From assembly GCA_964453525.1 (NCBI GenBank), contig CAYVOV010000008.1:62001-126000 (forward strand): a stretch of DNA of 64,000 nucleotides, given 5' to 3'. The notes beneath the pieces are model-generated. The model saw nothing but the letters and a program-made list of their open reading frames with translations, was not told the origin of the DNA and searched no databases. Shown here piece by piece: positions 51,360-60,469 of this stretch (positions are counted from its first letter, which is position 1; the number at the start of each line of letters is the position of its first letter). The position numbers were made by a program, and so were the translations under genes. Origin of the DNA: CAYVOV01 sp964453525. Its GTDB lineage: Bacteria; Chloroflexota; Dehalococcoidia; Dehalococcoidales; UBA2162.

Positions 51360-53477
51360 TTAGAGCCTGACGATTGGTCTCACCATTTTGGCATCCGGCC
51401 AGGAGCCGTAGTGAGTCAATTGGTCCTCGGGCGGCTTCTTTTCGAGCCATTCTTTCTCAAATTCATCATAGCTATTGGCCCGGCGGAGGCGGTCTTCACG
51501 CTCTAGCTTTCTCAGCTCATTAGTTTTCTCCTCATCTGCCGCCCATGTCTCGGTATCATATGCCACATGGTAGACGCTGCGGGCAACCCAATCAGAAATG
51601 ATTTCACTCCTAACATCGTCGACAACCGCTTGTGGCTTTCTCTCCAGTACGTCACCGTAGCCTTTCCCACCAGGAGTGCCACCTGATGACAGAGACCCCT
51701 CGTAAACAATTCTTGCAGGGCGTGGAGTTCTTGACGAAGGTAAATCATACTCGCCTTCAATGACCCTTTCCTTGATTATTTCTTCAGGTGAGGTAGGTAT
51801 GTTCTTTTCACCCTTTGCCATAAGCTCCAACACATTGCTGTTTTCAATGCCAGCACTGGGCGCGGCATTAGGTGGATACCCACCGAAGAGCCCATTCCCC
51901 ACCAGCATCCTTTTAGCCATGCTACCCCCGGTTATCTCGGGGTGCTTGGTGGAGGGTACGCCGTAAAGAATGGTTCCGACGTAGCCACTGGCGCCACCCC
52001 GGTACTTGCCGTTGCCCCCGCTATTCTTGCAGTGCTTTTGCCAGAGATGAAGAGTTGGCTGGTCGGCCTCTGCTTCCTCGCCATCACTCCCTGTGGCGTA
52101 CACAGCGGACCTGAAGAGGGAACTATCCATACCATCCGAATCCACACGGGCACCCTGCCCACCAGTGTTCCTGGTCCAGCCTCCTCCTCCACCTACAGAA
52201 GGCACGCCCCACTGATTCAGCCCGGAGCCAAAACCACCGCCTCTGCCACCGCCGCCACCACCCCATCTACCGCCGATGCCAAGTATCTGGTTCTGAGGCG
52301 CGGCAATATACACTCTATCTTCAGGGTTGTTAAACATCATGCTGGCAAATATCTTGGGGAGCAACTGCGTATTTAACTCACCAACAGGTGGTGCCATAGA
52401 TATTGCCGCATTCCAGCTTGGACTTATAGCGGTTCCGTCAGGGAGAAGGTAATCTATCGGTGCCATGGTGCCGGAGCAAACCGGCAAATCCCAGAAACCA
52501 TGGGAATACATGAATAGCGCCGCATAACACACCATCACCCAGGGAAAACAATTATAAGAGCTATCGTTTTCAGGAGAGGTGCCAGTATAATCAAGGAGGA
52601 TGTGGTCACCTTCTTTATAGGCAGTGCAGAAGATGCGCCAGATACCTGGCTTCGAGCCCACACCACTTTGGAAGACTACATTCCGGTAAACCCCATCATT
52701 CCACCTGCGAATCCTGTTCCTCGCCCCATCCTCTGCCACTATCATTATCTTGCGCAACAGACCCTGGATAAAATCATTCCCCTTTTGTTCAGCCAGCTGC
52801 TCAATCCGCATCCTCAGCCGGTCAACCCCTGTGCACCGTGCTCTTGTGTCCAGAATCTGCTGCCGACCGGCACGACCTATCATGTTGACCATCATCTCAA
52901 GCAGGTCTTCTTGGAGCTGGAAGTTTTCCGCAATCTTGATTGGAGAGAGGTTCATCCCTTCGTCATAGCGGGTCCTGGCATCAGCTATCATGCCTCCCGG
53001 GACAACACCGCCTGTCTCAGCCATGTGTGTTCCGGTTGATGCCCAGGCTATAAGCTCACCATCGTGGAAAATAGGCATAAGGGCTAACTGGTCACAGTTG
53101 TGTATCCCACCATATGTAGCCTCGTTGGCGTAGAAAATATCGCCCTCATGGACCCCCACCTTGGGATTATTATAAAAGTTTTGCATAATCCACTTGATCG
53201 GGTTCTGAGCTGTAACGCTATGAATGAAAGTACCGAGACAGGCGCTTACCATGTCGCCCTGAGCTGTATGCAGACCGACAATCAGGTCTCCGGATAGGAC
53301 CCAGTCGGAATTCCCCACTCTCTGGAAGACATCTTTGCACTCGGCCAGTATCATGTTTAACCGTTCGCTGTAGATTTCGTAATCTCCCGGCTCCAGCTTC
53401 TCAAGTCCCGACAGCTCCTCTTCGGTGACCGGAGATGGCTTTATGAATGCCATAACCTCGTCTTTTGTGGGTCTCAT
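51360..53477 (-). CDS. Hydantoinase B / carboxylase-type subunit, copy 1
   Basis: A 705-residue member of the HyuB/oxoprolinase B family, which includes N-methylhydantoinase and alpha-type subunits of acetone/acetophenone carboxylases. SGDLIVGLHTAQGDMVSA and VHEGDIFYANEATYGG (near 105-130) are family-typical. It is nearly identical to the copy at 53578, with differences concentrated in a Gly-rich stretch (WGGGGGGRGGGFGSG). With HyuA it would form an ATP-dependent amidohydrolase or carboxylase; the substrate is unknown. It is the last gene of the operon. Confidence 0.88.
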   Translation of the reverse strand: MRPTKDEVMAFIKPSPVTEEELSGLEKLEPGDYEIYSERLNMILAECKDVFQRVGNSDWVLSGDLIVGLHTAQGDMVSACLGTFIHSVTAQNPIKWIMQNFYNNPKVGVHEGDIFYANEATYGGIHNCDQLALMPIFHDGELIAWASTGTHMAETGGVVPGGMIADARTRYDEGMNLSPIKIAENFQLQEDLLEMMVNMIGRAGRQQILDTRARCTGVDRLRMRIEQLAEQKGNDFIQGLLRKIMIVAEDGARNRIRRWNDGVYRNVVFQSGVGSKPGIWRIFCTAYKEGDHILLDYTGTSPENDSSYNCFPWVMVCYAALFMYSHGFWDLPVCSGTMAPIDYLLPDGTAISPSWNAAISMAPPVGELNTQLLPKIFASMMFNNPEDRVYIAAPQNQILGIGGRWGGGGGGRGGGFGSGLNQWGVPSVGGGGGWTRNTGGQGARVDSDGMDSSLFRSAVYATGSDGEEAEADQPTLHLWQKHCKNSGGNGKYRGGASGYVGTILYGVPSTKHPEITGGSMAKRMLVGNGLFGGYPPNAAPSAGIENSNVLELMAKGEKNIPTSPEEIIKERVIEGEYDLPSSRTPRPARIVYEGSLSSGGTPGGKGYGDVLERKPQAVVDDVRSEIISDWVARSVYHVAYDTETWAADEEKTNELRKLEREDRLRRANSYDEFEKEWLEKKPPEDQLTHYGSWPDAKMVRPIVRL

Positions 53478-53518
53478 AGCTTTCTCCTTCTTCCTCTTGT
53501 ATAGGGTACACCTGCACT

Positions 53519-53560
53519 CTATACTATTATGCCGCTCAGATATTCATTTGTGGTAAATAT
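53519..53560 (-). pseudogene. Fossil of the hyuA 3' end between the two hyuB copies
   Basis: On the minus strand this reads FTTNEYLSGIIV followed by a stop, against FTINEYLSGIIV and stop at the true hyuA end (55728). The spacer bases that follow (CACCTGCACTCTATAC and CTTCTCCTTCTTCC, plus-strand view) also match in both places. It shows that one duplication unit ran from the hyuA tail through hyuB. Confidence 0.85.
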
Positions 53561-53577
53561 CCTTCTAGGATAGCTTA

Positions 53578-55686
53578 TTAAAGCCTGACGATTGGATTCA
53601 CCATTTTGGCATCTGGCCAGGAGCCGTAGTAAGTTAATTGGTCCTCGGGCGGCTTCTTTTCAAGCCATTCCTTCTCAAATTCGTCATAGCTCTTAGCCCG
53701 GCGAAGGCGGTCTTCTTGCTCCTTTTTCCGTAGTTCGGCAGTTTTCTCCTCGTCCGCTGTCCATGTCTCAGTATCATATGCAATATGATAGACGTTAATG
53801 GCTGTCCAGTCTGAAATAATTTCATTTCTTATATCGTCGACAACCGCCTGTGGCTCCCTTTCCAGTACGTCGCCATAGCCCTGCCCGCCGGCCGCACCGA
53901 AACCTGCTGACAGAGACCCCTCATAAGCCACCCTCGCAGGGCGTGGGATTCTCGACGAAGGCAATGCATAATCGCCTTTAATGACCCTTTCCTTGATTAT
54001 TTCTTCAGGCGAGGTGGGTATGTTCTTTTCACCCTTTGCCATAAGCTCCAACACGTTGCTGTTTTCAATGCCAGCGCCGGGACCGACATTTGACGGATAA
54101 CCACCGAAGAGCCCGTTCCCGACCAGCATCCTTTTAATAGGACTACCCGCAGTTATCTCGGGGCGATTGGTGGAGGGTACACCGTAAAAAATGGTCCCGA
54201 CATAACCACTGGCGCCGCCCCGGTATTTGCCGTTGCCTCCGGTATCTTTGTGGTGTTTTTGCCAGAGATGGAGAATTGGCTGGTCAACCTCTGCTTCCTC
54301 GCCGTCACTCCCCGTGGCATACACGGCAGACCTGAAGAGGGCACTATCCATACCATCCGAATCCACACGGGCACCCTGCCCCATAGTATTCCTGCTCCAG
54401 CCTCCACCACCAGACACAATTGGTACACCCCACTGGTTTATAGTGGAGCCGCCCATAAAACCCATACCCATTCCTCTTTCAAAACCACCTCCAACTCCGT
54501 TGATAGGCGCGGCAATATACATTCTATCTTCAGGGTTGCTGAACATCATGCTGGCAAAGATCTTGGGGAGTATTTCGTTATTGTTTTCCCCAACATGCGG
54601 CGCATGGGATATTGCCGCATTCCAGCTTGGGCTTATGAAAGTACCGTCAGGGAAAAGGTAATCTATCGGTGCCATGGTGCCGGAGCAAACCGGCAAATCC
54701 CAGAAACCATGGGAATACATGAATAGCGCCGCATAGGCGACCATCACCCAGGGAAAACAATTAAAAGCGCTATCATTTTCAGGAGAGGTACCGGTGTAGT
54801 CGAAGAGGATATGGTCGCCTTCTTTGTAGGCAGTGCAAAAATAGCGCCGGATACCCGGCTTCAAGCCCACACCGCTAACGAAGCACGTATTCCGGTAAAC
54901 TCCATCATTCCACCTGCGAATCCTGTTCCTCGCCCCCTCCTCTGACACCATCATTATCTTGCGCAGCAGACCCCGTACAAAATCATTCCCCTTTTGTTCA
55001 GCCAGTTGCTCAATCCGCATCCTCAGCCGGTCAACCCCTGTGCACCGCGCCCTCGTGTCCAGAACCTGCTGCCGGCCGGCACGACCTATTCTGTTGACCA
55101 TCATCTCAAGCAGGTCTTCTCGGAGCTGGAAGTTTTTCGCAATCTTGATTGGAGAGAGGTTCATCCCTTCGTCATAGCGGGTCCTGGCATACGGTATCAT
55201 ACCTCCCGGGGCAATGCCGCCTGTCTCAGCCATGTGTGTTCCGGTTGATGCCCAGGCTATAAGCTCACTATCGTGGAAAATAGGCATAAGGGCTAACTGG
55301 TCACAGTTGTGTAGTCCCCCGTAGGTGGACTCATTGCAGTAGAATATATCGCCCTCATGGACCCCCACCTTGGGATTATTATAAAAGTTTTGCATAATCC
55401 ACTTGATCGGGTTCTGAGCTGTAACGCTGTGAATGAAAGTACCGAGGCAGGCACTCACCATGTCGCCCTGAGCTGTATGCAGACCTACAATCAGGTCTCC
55501 GGATAAGACCCAGTCGGAATTTCCCACCTTCTGGAAGACTTCTTTACACTCGGCCAGTATCATGTTTAGCCGTTCGCTGTAGATTTCGTAATCTCCCGGC
55601 TCCAGCTTCTCGAGTCCGGCCATCTCCTCTTCGGTAGCCGGAGAGGGCTTTATAAATGCCATAACCTCGTCTTTTGTGGGTCTCAT
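53578..55686 (-). CDS. Hydantoinase B / carboxylase-type subunit, copy 2
   Basis: A 702-residue paralogue of the copy at 51360; by eye most residues are identical over the N-terminal 330 and the C-terminal 250, with the middle Gly-rich loop diverged (here GGGFERGMGMGFMGGS). Both copies are intact, so both may still be used, perhaps as different subunits of a multi-subunit carboxylase. It starts 41 bases after the hyuA stop with GGAGAAAA upstream. The reaction is unknown; HyuA supplies the ATPase-like partner. Confidence 0.88.
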   Translation of the reverse strand: MRPTKDEVMAFIKPSPATEEEMAGLEKLEPGDYEIYSERLNMILAECKEVFQKVGNSDWVLSGDLIVGLHTAQGDMVSACLGTFIHSVTAQNPIKWIMQNFYNNPKVGVHEGDIFYCNESTYGGLHNCDQLALMPIFHDSELIAWASTGTHMAETGGIAPGGMIPYARTRYDEGMNLSPIKIAKNFQLREDLLEMMVNRIGRAGRQQVLDTRARCTGVDRLRMRIEQLAEQKGNDFVRGLLRKIMMVSEEGARNRIRRWNDGVYRNTCFVSGVGLKPGIRRYFCTAYKEGDHILFDYTGTSPENDSAFNCFPWVMVAYAALFMYSHGFWDLPVCSGTMAPIDYLFPDGTFISPSWNAAISHAPHVGENNNEILPKIFASMMFSNPEDRMYIAAPINGVGGGFERGMGMGFMGGSTINQWGVPIVSGGGGWSRNTMGQGARVDSDGMDSALFRSAVYATGSDGEEAEVDQPILHLWQKHHKDTGGNGKYRGGASGYVGTIFYGVPSTNRPEITAGSPIKRMLVGNGLFGGYPSNVGPGAGIENSNVLELMAKGEKNIPTSPEEIIKERVIKGDYALPSSRIPRPARVAYEGSLSAGFGAAGGQGYGDVLEREPQAVVDDIRNEIISDWTAINVYHIAYDTETWTADEEKTAELRKKEQEDRLRRAKSYDEFEKEWLEKKPPEDQLTYYGSWPDAKMVNPIVRL

Positions 55687-55727
55687 AGTTTTCTCCTTCT
55701 TCCCCTTGTATGGGGTACACCTGCACT

Positions 55728-57941
55728 CTATACTATTATGCCGCTCAGGTATTCATTTATGGTAAATGTCTTTCCAGGAGGCAGGACGATATTAGTATCA
55801 GCAGCTTCAATGATGGTTGGCCCTTCTAGCTTGTTCCCGGGCTCTAGTAGATTTAGCTCGTATGTATCTGTAGGCTTGAAACCACCTAATTCATGCCAGA
55901 AAGCTTCTCGTTTGCCCTTATAGGCTTCGGCAGGAGCCTTGGTTCCTTTTATGGGAGACATGGGCATTTTAAACGTAGGCGTTACGAACAATGACCGCAG
56001 GATAAACGACGAGATATCGACACCCCCCTCAGGAAAGACGGATAGCGCGCTATAAGCCTTGATGAACTCCCGCTCAAATTGTTCATAGATAGCCAGGATA
56101 TCCTCTTCATCTTTTATGAATAAGCGAGGAGAAGTCACTCGTGTCATGTTTAGTTGACCTCCATATCTCATCTCTAGCTCTAGTGAAAAGACTGCAGACT
56201 CTGGCGAGATACCTTGCCCTTCAAGATCTCTGATTGCTCGTTTTTGAAGTTCTTGCACAACTCCATTGAATCTTTCATAATCAGTAAAGTATTCTCCTGT
56301 ACCGATACCGCCGATACCAGTAGGTTGCTTAAAAAGGATATACTTGGTCGTCTCATAATATTGAATCACATCCATAACAGCCGAACCGAGAGCACAGAAG
56401 ACCGGGGACGCAGGGAAAGTTAAGATCTTTGGCACTCCAGCCTCAAAAGTATAGCCACAGCAGTGGGTTGGACCAGCTCCGCCCAAGGCAAATGCTACAA
56501 AATCTTTCGGGTCACGACCTTTCAGTATGGTCTCTTTGAATATTTCACCGGCCATATTGCCATCGACAATCTTCTTAATCAGCCAGGCAGCCTCTTCTAC
56601 CTCTACCTGAAGCGGTCTGGCGATTTTCTGGCGTATTGCATCCTCGGCTTTCTTGCGGTTAAGACGCATGTTCCCGCCATGGAAGTAGTCTGGGTTAATG
56701 TATCCCAGTACCAGATCAGCATCAGTCACCGTAGGTTCGGTCCCTCCCAGGTCGTAGCAAGCGGGTCCTGGCATAGAGCCCGCACTTCGAGGTCCCACTG
56801 ACAATCTATTACCCATAAGTTGATCGACGCTGGCTATAGAACCGCCACCTGCCCCAATTGATTTCGATTCAAGCATAGTTAGTTCTACCGCCCAGCGGTC
56901 AATTACTGGGTGGTATTGATAGAAGCTTGGGCTACCATTCAGAACTAAGCCGACATCAAAGCTGGTTCCTCCCATATCAGTAGCAATGATGTTCGGAAAC
57001 CCCTGCTCCTTGCCGATATAAGCTGCCCCTATAATGCCGGCAGATGGGCCGCCATTAAAAGTATTGAGTGCGGTGGTCCGAAAAACTTCTGCCATGCCGC
57101 CGCTGTTGTGCACCATCATCATGGCGCGTTTATATCCCGAACTCCTTAGTTCATCACTCATTCCCTTAAGCTCATCTGCCATAGAGCGTTGTAAATAGGC
57201 ACATAGCATGGTAGCCACCATCCTGGGATACTCACGCCATCTTGGCGAAACATCAGAGGATATCACCACGATCATGCTGCCCAGATAGCATTCGGGATAC
57301 TGTCGCTGGATTAGGTCACGTATTTTCTGTTCATGAACAGGATTGGTATAGCTGTTTATCAGGCATACAACAAATCCCTGGGCTCCCTGGTTCACCAGAT
57401 AACGGAGCTTTGCCAGTGTATCTTCTTCATCTAATGGTCTTGCTACTTTTCCGCTATAATCAATCCTCTCCTTAACGCCAACTATCATATACCTAGGGAT
57501 AATAGGCTCCGGTTTCTTCATTTTAGGAAGGCATCTCATATCACTGACGGATACTCCGTCTCCCCATGAACCTCCCCTTCCCGCGGGAAGAGTATCCTCC
57601 CAGCCCTCTGTCGTAAATAGGCCGAGTCGTGGTCCCTTCCTTTCAATCAGTCTATTTACAGCTAGAGTAGTCGAGTATCGAACCATGTTTGTTTCTTCCA
57701 GTAAATCCTCTAAGGAAACGTCTAAAGAAACAACGGTCTCCCGCAGGGCTTGCATGAAACCTCTGGACAGGTCATAAGTGGTAGTTGGCGCCTTGCCAAA
57801 AACCATCCGGTCACCATAAGTAATCAGACAGTCGGTGAAAGTGCCACCAATATCAACATTGATGGTAGCTCTAGGCGTTGACCTGCTGAGGTTTTCTCCG
57901 TCTGATTGAAGTTCAGTCATTTCATCTATCTCCCTATTCAT
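55728..57941 (-). CDS. Hydantoinase A / carboxylase-type ATPase subunit
   Basis: A 737-residue HyuA/oxoprolinase A family protein. The acetate-kinase/HSP70-like fold is shown by DIGGTFTDCLITYGDRM near residue 32 and TDMGGTSFDVGLV mid-protein, the two phosphate loops. GGAGPTHCCGYTFEAGVPKI is also typical. It pairs with HyuB-family proteins in N-methylhydantoinase, 5-oxoprolinase and acetone/acetophenone carboxylase. Start ATG 57941 lies 1 base after a 29-codon ORF stop, with AAGGAGC as ribosome site. It is first of the hyuA-hyuB-hyuB set. Confidence 0.9.
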   Translation of the reverse strand: MNREIDEMTELQSDGENLSRSTPRATINVDIGGTFTDCLITYGDRMVFGKAPTTTYDLSRGFMQALRETVVSLDVSLEDLLEETNMVRYSTTLAVNRLIERKGPRLGLFTTEGWEDTLPAGRGGSWGDGVSVSDMRCLPKMKKPEPIIPRYMIVGVKERIDYSGKVARPLDEEDTLAKLRYLVNQGAQGFVVCLINSYTNPVHEQKIRDLIQRQYPECYLGSMIVVISSDVSPRWREYPRMVATMLCAYLQRSMADELKGMSDELRSSGYKRAMMMVHNSGGMAEVFRTTALNTFNGGPSAGIIGAAYIGKEQGFPNIIATDMGGTSFDVGLVLNGSPSFYQYHPVIDRWAVELTMLESKSIGAGGGSIASVDQLMGNRLSVGPRSAGSMPGPACYDLGGTEPTVTDADLVLGYINPDYFHGGNMRLNRKKAEDAIRQKIARPLQVEVEEAAWLIKKIVDGNMAGEIFKETILKGRDPKDFVAFALGGAGPTHCCGYTFEAGVPKILTFPASPVFCALGSAVMDVIQYYETTKYILFKQPTGIGGIGTGEYFTDYERFNGVVQELQKRAIRDLEGQGISPESAVFSLELEMRYGGQLNMTRVTSPRLFIKDEEDILAIYEQFEREFIKAYSALSVFPEGGVDISSFILRSLFVTPTFKMPMSPIKGTKAPAEAYKGKREAFWHELGGFKPTDTYELNLLEPGNKLEGPTIIEAADTNIVLPPGKTFTINEYLSGIIV

Positions 57942-57942
57942 T

Positions 57943-58032
57943 TTAGCTCCTTAGATATTTCTGTTTGAGTTTGTCGATATCGGGTTCTATATCATAGGTA
58001 ATAGGATGTTTCGGAGGTATTATTTCGTTCAT
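57943..58032 (-). CDS. 29-residue leader peptide-like ORF before hyuA
   Basis: ATG at 58032 to TAA at 57943-57945 encodes MNEIIPPKHPITYDIEPDID and nine further residues (KLKQKYLRS). The hyuA Shine-Dalgarno (AAGGAGC) lies inside its last codons and its stop is 1 base from the hyuA ATG, the geometry of translational coupling. It could be a leader peptide or a tiny carboxylase subunit remnant. It is supported only by geometry and a non-random sequence. Confidence 0.4.
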   Translation of the reverse strand: MNEIIPPKHPITYDIEPDIDKLKQKYLRS

Positions 58033-58361
58033 CAATATTTATCCATAAAGGCATTATCGCATAAGGACAAGTATCTTGCCATTGCCCACCGACTATAGTC
58101 GTCGCTCAGTTTGCCCTGCCTTCAATGCTTTCTTCCAGCCCTGTTGTTTTACTACCACATTTTCTCTCTGCTATCTTCAAGTAAATGCGATTATATGCCA
58201 TTTTCGGCATTACGCAAACGGAACACCAATAATGAAAGTATACCAGAATGGTGCCATCAAAGTTAACTAAATACTGCAGTTGCAGATTTTGATTAATGCT
58301 GGTATAAATATGTGTTTATTACTAACAGTGAACTCACACGCCCGGAATCAGGAGGTAGAGA
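58033..58361. other. Divergent intergenic, 329 bases
   Basis: Spacer between the minus-strand hyuA group and the plus-strand UroD-like gene. The 64-codon frame at 58076 has no coding character. Promoters for both sides must lie here, but I cannot point to clear -35/-10 pairs. Confidence 0.5.
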
Positions 58362-59615
58362 TTGGCAGATAAAACAACCGAGCAATTGTATCAGGAGAGG
58401 GAAAAAAGAGTCAATGATGCTGTTCAACTAAAAATACCGGATAGAGTTCCCATTGAAATGTCGTTCGGGTATTTCCCGGCAAAGTATGCCGGAGTCACCT
58501 GCAAGCCGGCCTATTATGATTACGATACCTGGCTGGAAGCTACCAAGAATACCATTCTTGATTTCGAACCGGACGCTCTCTGCCATGTGCAGAATTTTTC
58601 GCCGGGGCTCGGCATGGAATACCTCGACCCCAAAAACATGAAATGGCCCGGCTACGGGCTTCCTCCTGAATCCGGTCACCAGGCAATCGAGGGTGAGTGG
58701 ATGAAAGCGGATGAATATGACCGTTACTTCAGCGACCGTTCCGATTATATGCTGCGGACTTATCTGCCGCGCCTCAGCGGCGCAGCGGAACCATTGAAAG
58801 AACTGCCTGAAATATCTTCCCTGGGATATGGATTCCGGGGAGCAATGGCGTTTGCCGAAGCCCTGGCAACACCGGAAACAGCCGCCGCTATCGAAAAACT
58901 TCAGAAGGCAGGGCGGGAAATAGCCAGGTGGCGTGAGAAAATAATCGAGTTTGAAAATGAAGTAGAGAAATTGGGTTTTCCACTTACCCGTATGGGCCCC
59001 GGCGGAGCTCCTTTCGATGTGATTTCGGATAATGTTCGGGGCATGGCCGGGGCGATGCTGGATATGTACCGGCAGCCTGAAAACCTGCTGAAAGCCTGTA
59101 ACCAGATACTTGAAAAAACCCTGGAAAGAATATCAGCACTGCCACAAAGAAATGACAATCCCCGGGTATTTATGGCGCTTCACCGTGGTTCGGACGGATT
59201 CATGTCTTTGAAACAGTTCGAGACATTCTACTGGCCCGGGCTCAAGGCTGTTATTCTTGCCATTGTTGACAAGGGCATGGTGCCGGGCATATTTTTTGAA
59301 GGAGACTGGACACAGCGTCTGGAATACCTGCTGGAGCTGCCCCGCGGTAAAGTACTGGGGCACTTCGATACCACCGATATCGTCAGGGCCAAAGAAGTCC
59401 TGAATAACCACATGTGCATCAGGGGAAATGTTCCGGCAACATTACTGCGGACCGGAACCGTTCAGGATGTTAGGGACTACTGTAAAACGTTGATAGATAT
59501 AGTGGGCAAAGACGGAGGACTTATCGTCTGTCCCAGGGTAGTACCGGACGAAGGCACCGCGGAAAACATTCATGCCATGATAGATTTCACAAAAGAATAC
59601 GGGGTATATAACTGA
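58362..59615 (+). CDS. Uroporphyrinogen decarboxylase-family protein (methyltransferase-type)
   Basis: A 417-residue TIM-barrel protein of the UroD family. It has the family's RVPIEMSFGYFP near residue 27 and a late GKVLGHFDTTDIVRAKEVL / CIRGNVPATLLRTG pattern, closer to corrinoid-dependent methyltransferases (MtaA/CmuA-like) than to haem-pathway HemE, which usually begins with a shorter segment. No haem genes adjoin. Start TTG 58362 has GGAGG 6-7 bases upstream. A role in one-carbon or demethylation metabolism is plausible, but the corrinoid protein partner is not in the window. Confidence 0.85.
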   Translation: MADKTTEQLYQEREKRVNDAVQLKIPDRVPIEMSFGYFPAKYAGVTCKPAYYDYDTWLEATKNTILDFEPDALCHVQNFSPGLGMEYLDPKNMKWPGYGLPPESGHQAIEGEWMKADEYDRYFSDRSDYMLRTYLPRLSGAAEPLKELPEISSLGYGFRGAMAFAEALATPETAAAIEKLQKAGREIARWREKIIEFENEVEKLGFPLTRMGPGGAPFDVISDNVRGMAGAMLDMYRQPENLLKACNQILEKTLERISALPQRNDNPRVFMALHRGSDGFMSLKQFETFYWPGLKAVILAIVDKGMVPGIFFEGDWTQRLEYLLELPRGKVLGHFDTTDIVRAKEVLNNHMCIRGNVPATLLRTGTVQDVRDYCKTLIDIVGKDGGLIVCPRVVPDEGTAENIHAMIDFTKEYGVYN

Positions 59616-59648
59616 AAAGCCTGACTTGGATGCAAGACCGGGAATATA

Positions 59649-59676
59649 GATAGCCTCCGGTTTCAGGGAGGCTATC
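59649..59676. terminator. Ten-bp hairpin between convergent genes
   Basis: GATAGCCTCC (59649-59658) pairs perfectly with GGAGGCTATC (59667-59676) around an 8-base loop. It lies between the UroD-like stop (59615) and the end of the VLRF1-like gene (59686), so it can serve both. Confidence 0.75.
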
Positions 59677-59685
59677 ATTCCATGT

Positions 59686-60432
59686 TTATTCCTCCGCCCA
59701 CTCCGTAATCTCACTACGCCATATCCGGCTTACTGTCTTTTCAAGGACCGGCTGGCGGAGGGTGGGAACATCAATTATCGGGAGTTCTTTGTCTTCGAGC
59801 GATTGCAGAAACGGGCACCTTTTTTTCAGGGAGAGCACTGTTTGTCCGGGACCGCCGTATAAAATGTAGTCGAGTTCTCCTTCCGAAAGCCTGAGATGCT
59901 CTATGGCATGATTACACACCCTGTCCAGAAACTCGTTTACCTGGTTCTGACGCCGCCGCTGAAAACGCTGCTGTGAAGAGCCACCCTTTTTATGCCTTCC
60001 GTGGATAAGTCCCGTTCCAACTTTACTTGATATCAGCTTCTGTCCCCGGCAATAGCCGACCGCGTATGAGCCCAGGTGCACCAGAACAAGACCGATTCTA
60101 TAATCGGTAAGCAGCAGGAGACGTAAAGGTTCTCCATCATATCCGGCAAAGACCGTCTTTTCTCTAACGGGAAACGGCGGCAGAACAAGGCATTTCCGCT
60201 CTTCACCCCAGAAGATAACAGCCCCGGTTTTCGAAGCAGTAACTGACGGAATGAGGTCGTCAGGAACTGATTTTAAGCCGATATCACTTATAATATCTCT
60301 AATCTCCTGCCCGGATATTTCGGGTAGAAAGTAGAGTGACACGGCCACAGCACCAGTGCTCTTTTCAATTTCACCGAGGAATTCGAGCATTCCAGCCGGG
60401 CTTAAAAAATACTTTTCAGGTGTAAAAGCCAC
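59686..60432 (-). CDS. VLRF1/Vms1-type release factor-like protein
   Basis: A 248-residue protein whose GLIHGRHKKGGSSQQRFQRR motif (141-160) matches the loop of the Vms1-like release factor 1 (VLRF1) domain: GG and Gln in place of the GGQ of release factors, followed by the RFxRxR arginines. In eukaryotes Vms1/ANKZF1 cuts peptidyl-tRNA on split 60S subunits; related bacterial and archaeal proteins are known from comparative genomics. The N-terminal half has the alternating strands of the eRF1-like fold. It lies 37 bases downstream of mutS2 on the same strand, which supports a role in ribosome quality control. Activity is inferred. Confidence 0.75.
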   Translation of the reverse strand: MAFTPEKYFLSPAGMLEFLGEIEKSTGAVAVSLYFLPEISGQEIRDIISDIGLKSVPDDLIPSVTASKTGAVIFWGEERKCLVLPPFPVREKTVFAGYDGEPLRLLLLTDYRIGLVLVHLGSYAVGYCRGQKLISSKVGTGLIHGRHKKGGSSQQRFQRRRQNQVNEFLDRVCNHAIEHLRLSEGELDYILYGGPGQTVLSLKKRCPFLQSLEDKELPIIDVPTLRQPVLEKTVSRIWRSEITEWAEE

Positions 60433-60469
60433 TCCAAACCAGTCCTCGCTGCAAGGCTATAAACATGTG

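Noticed and set aside
58076..58270. 64-codon ORF between hyuA and the UroD-like gene
   Set aside because: It has no ribosome-binding site and a random-looking composition, and it lies in a divergent promoter region.
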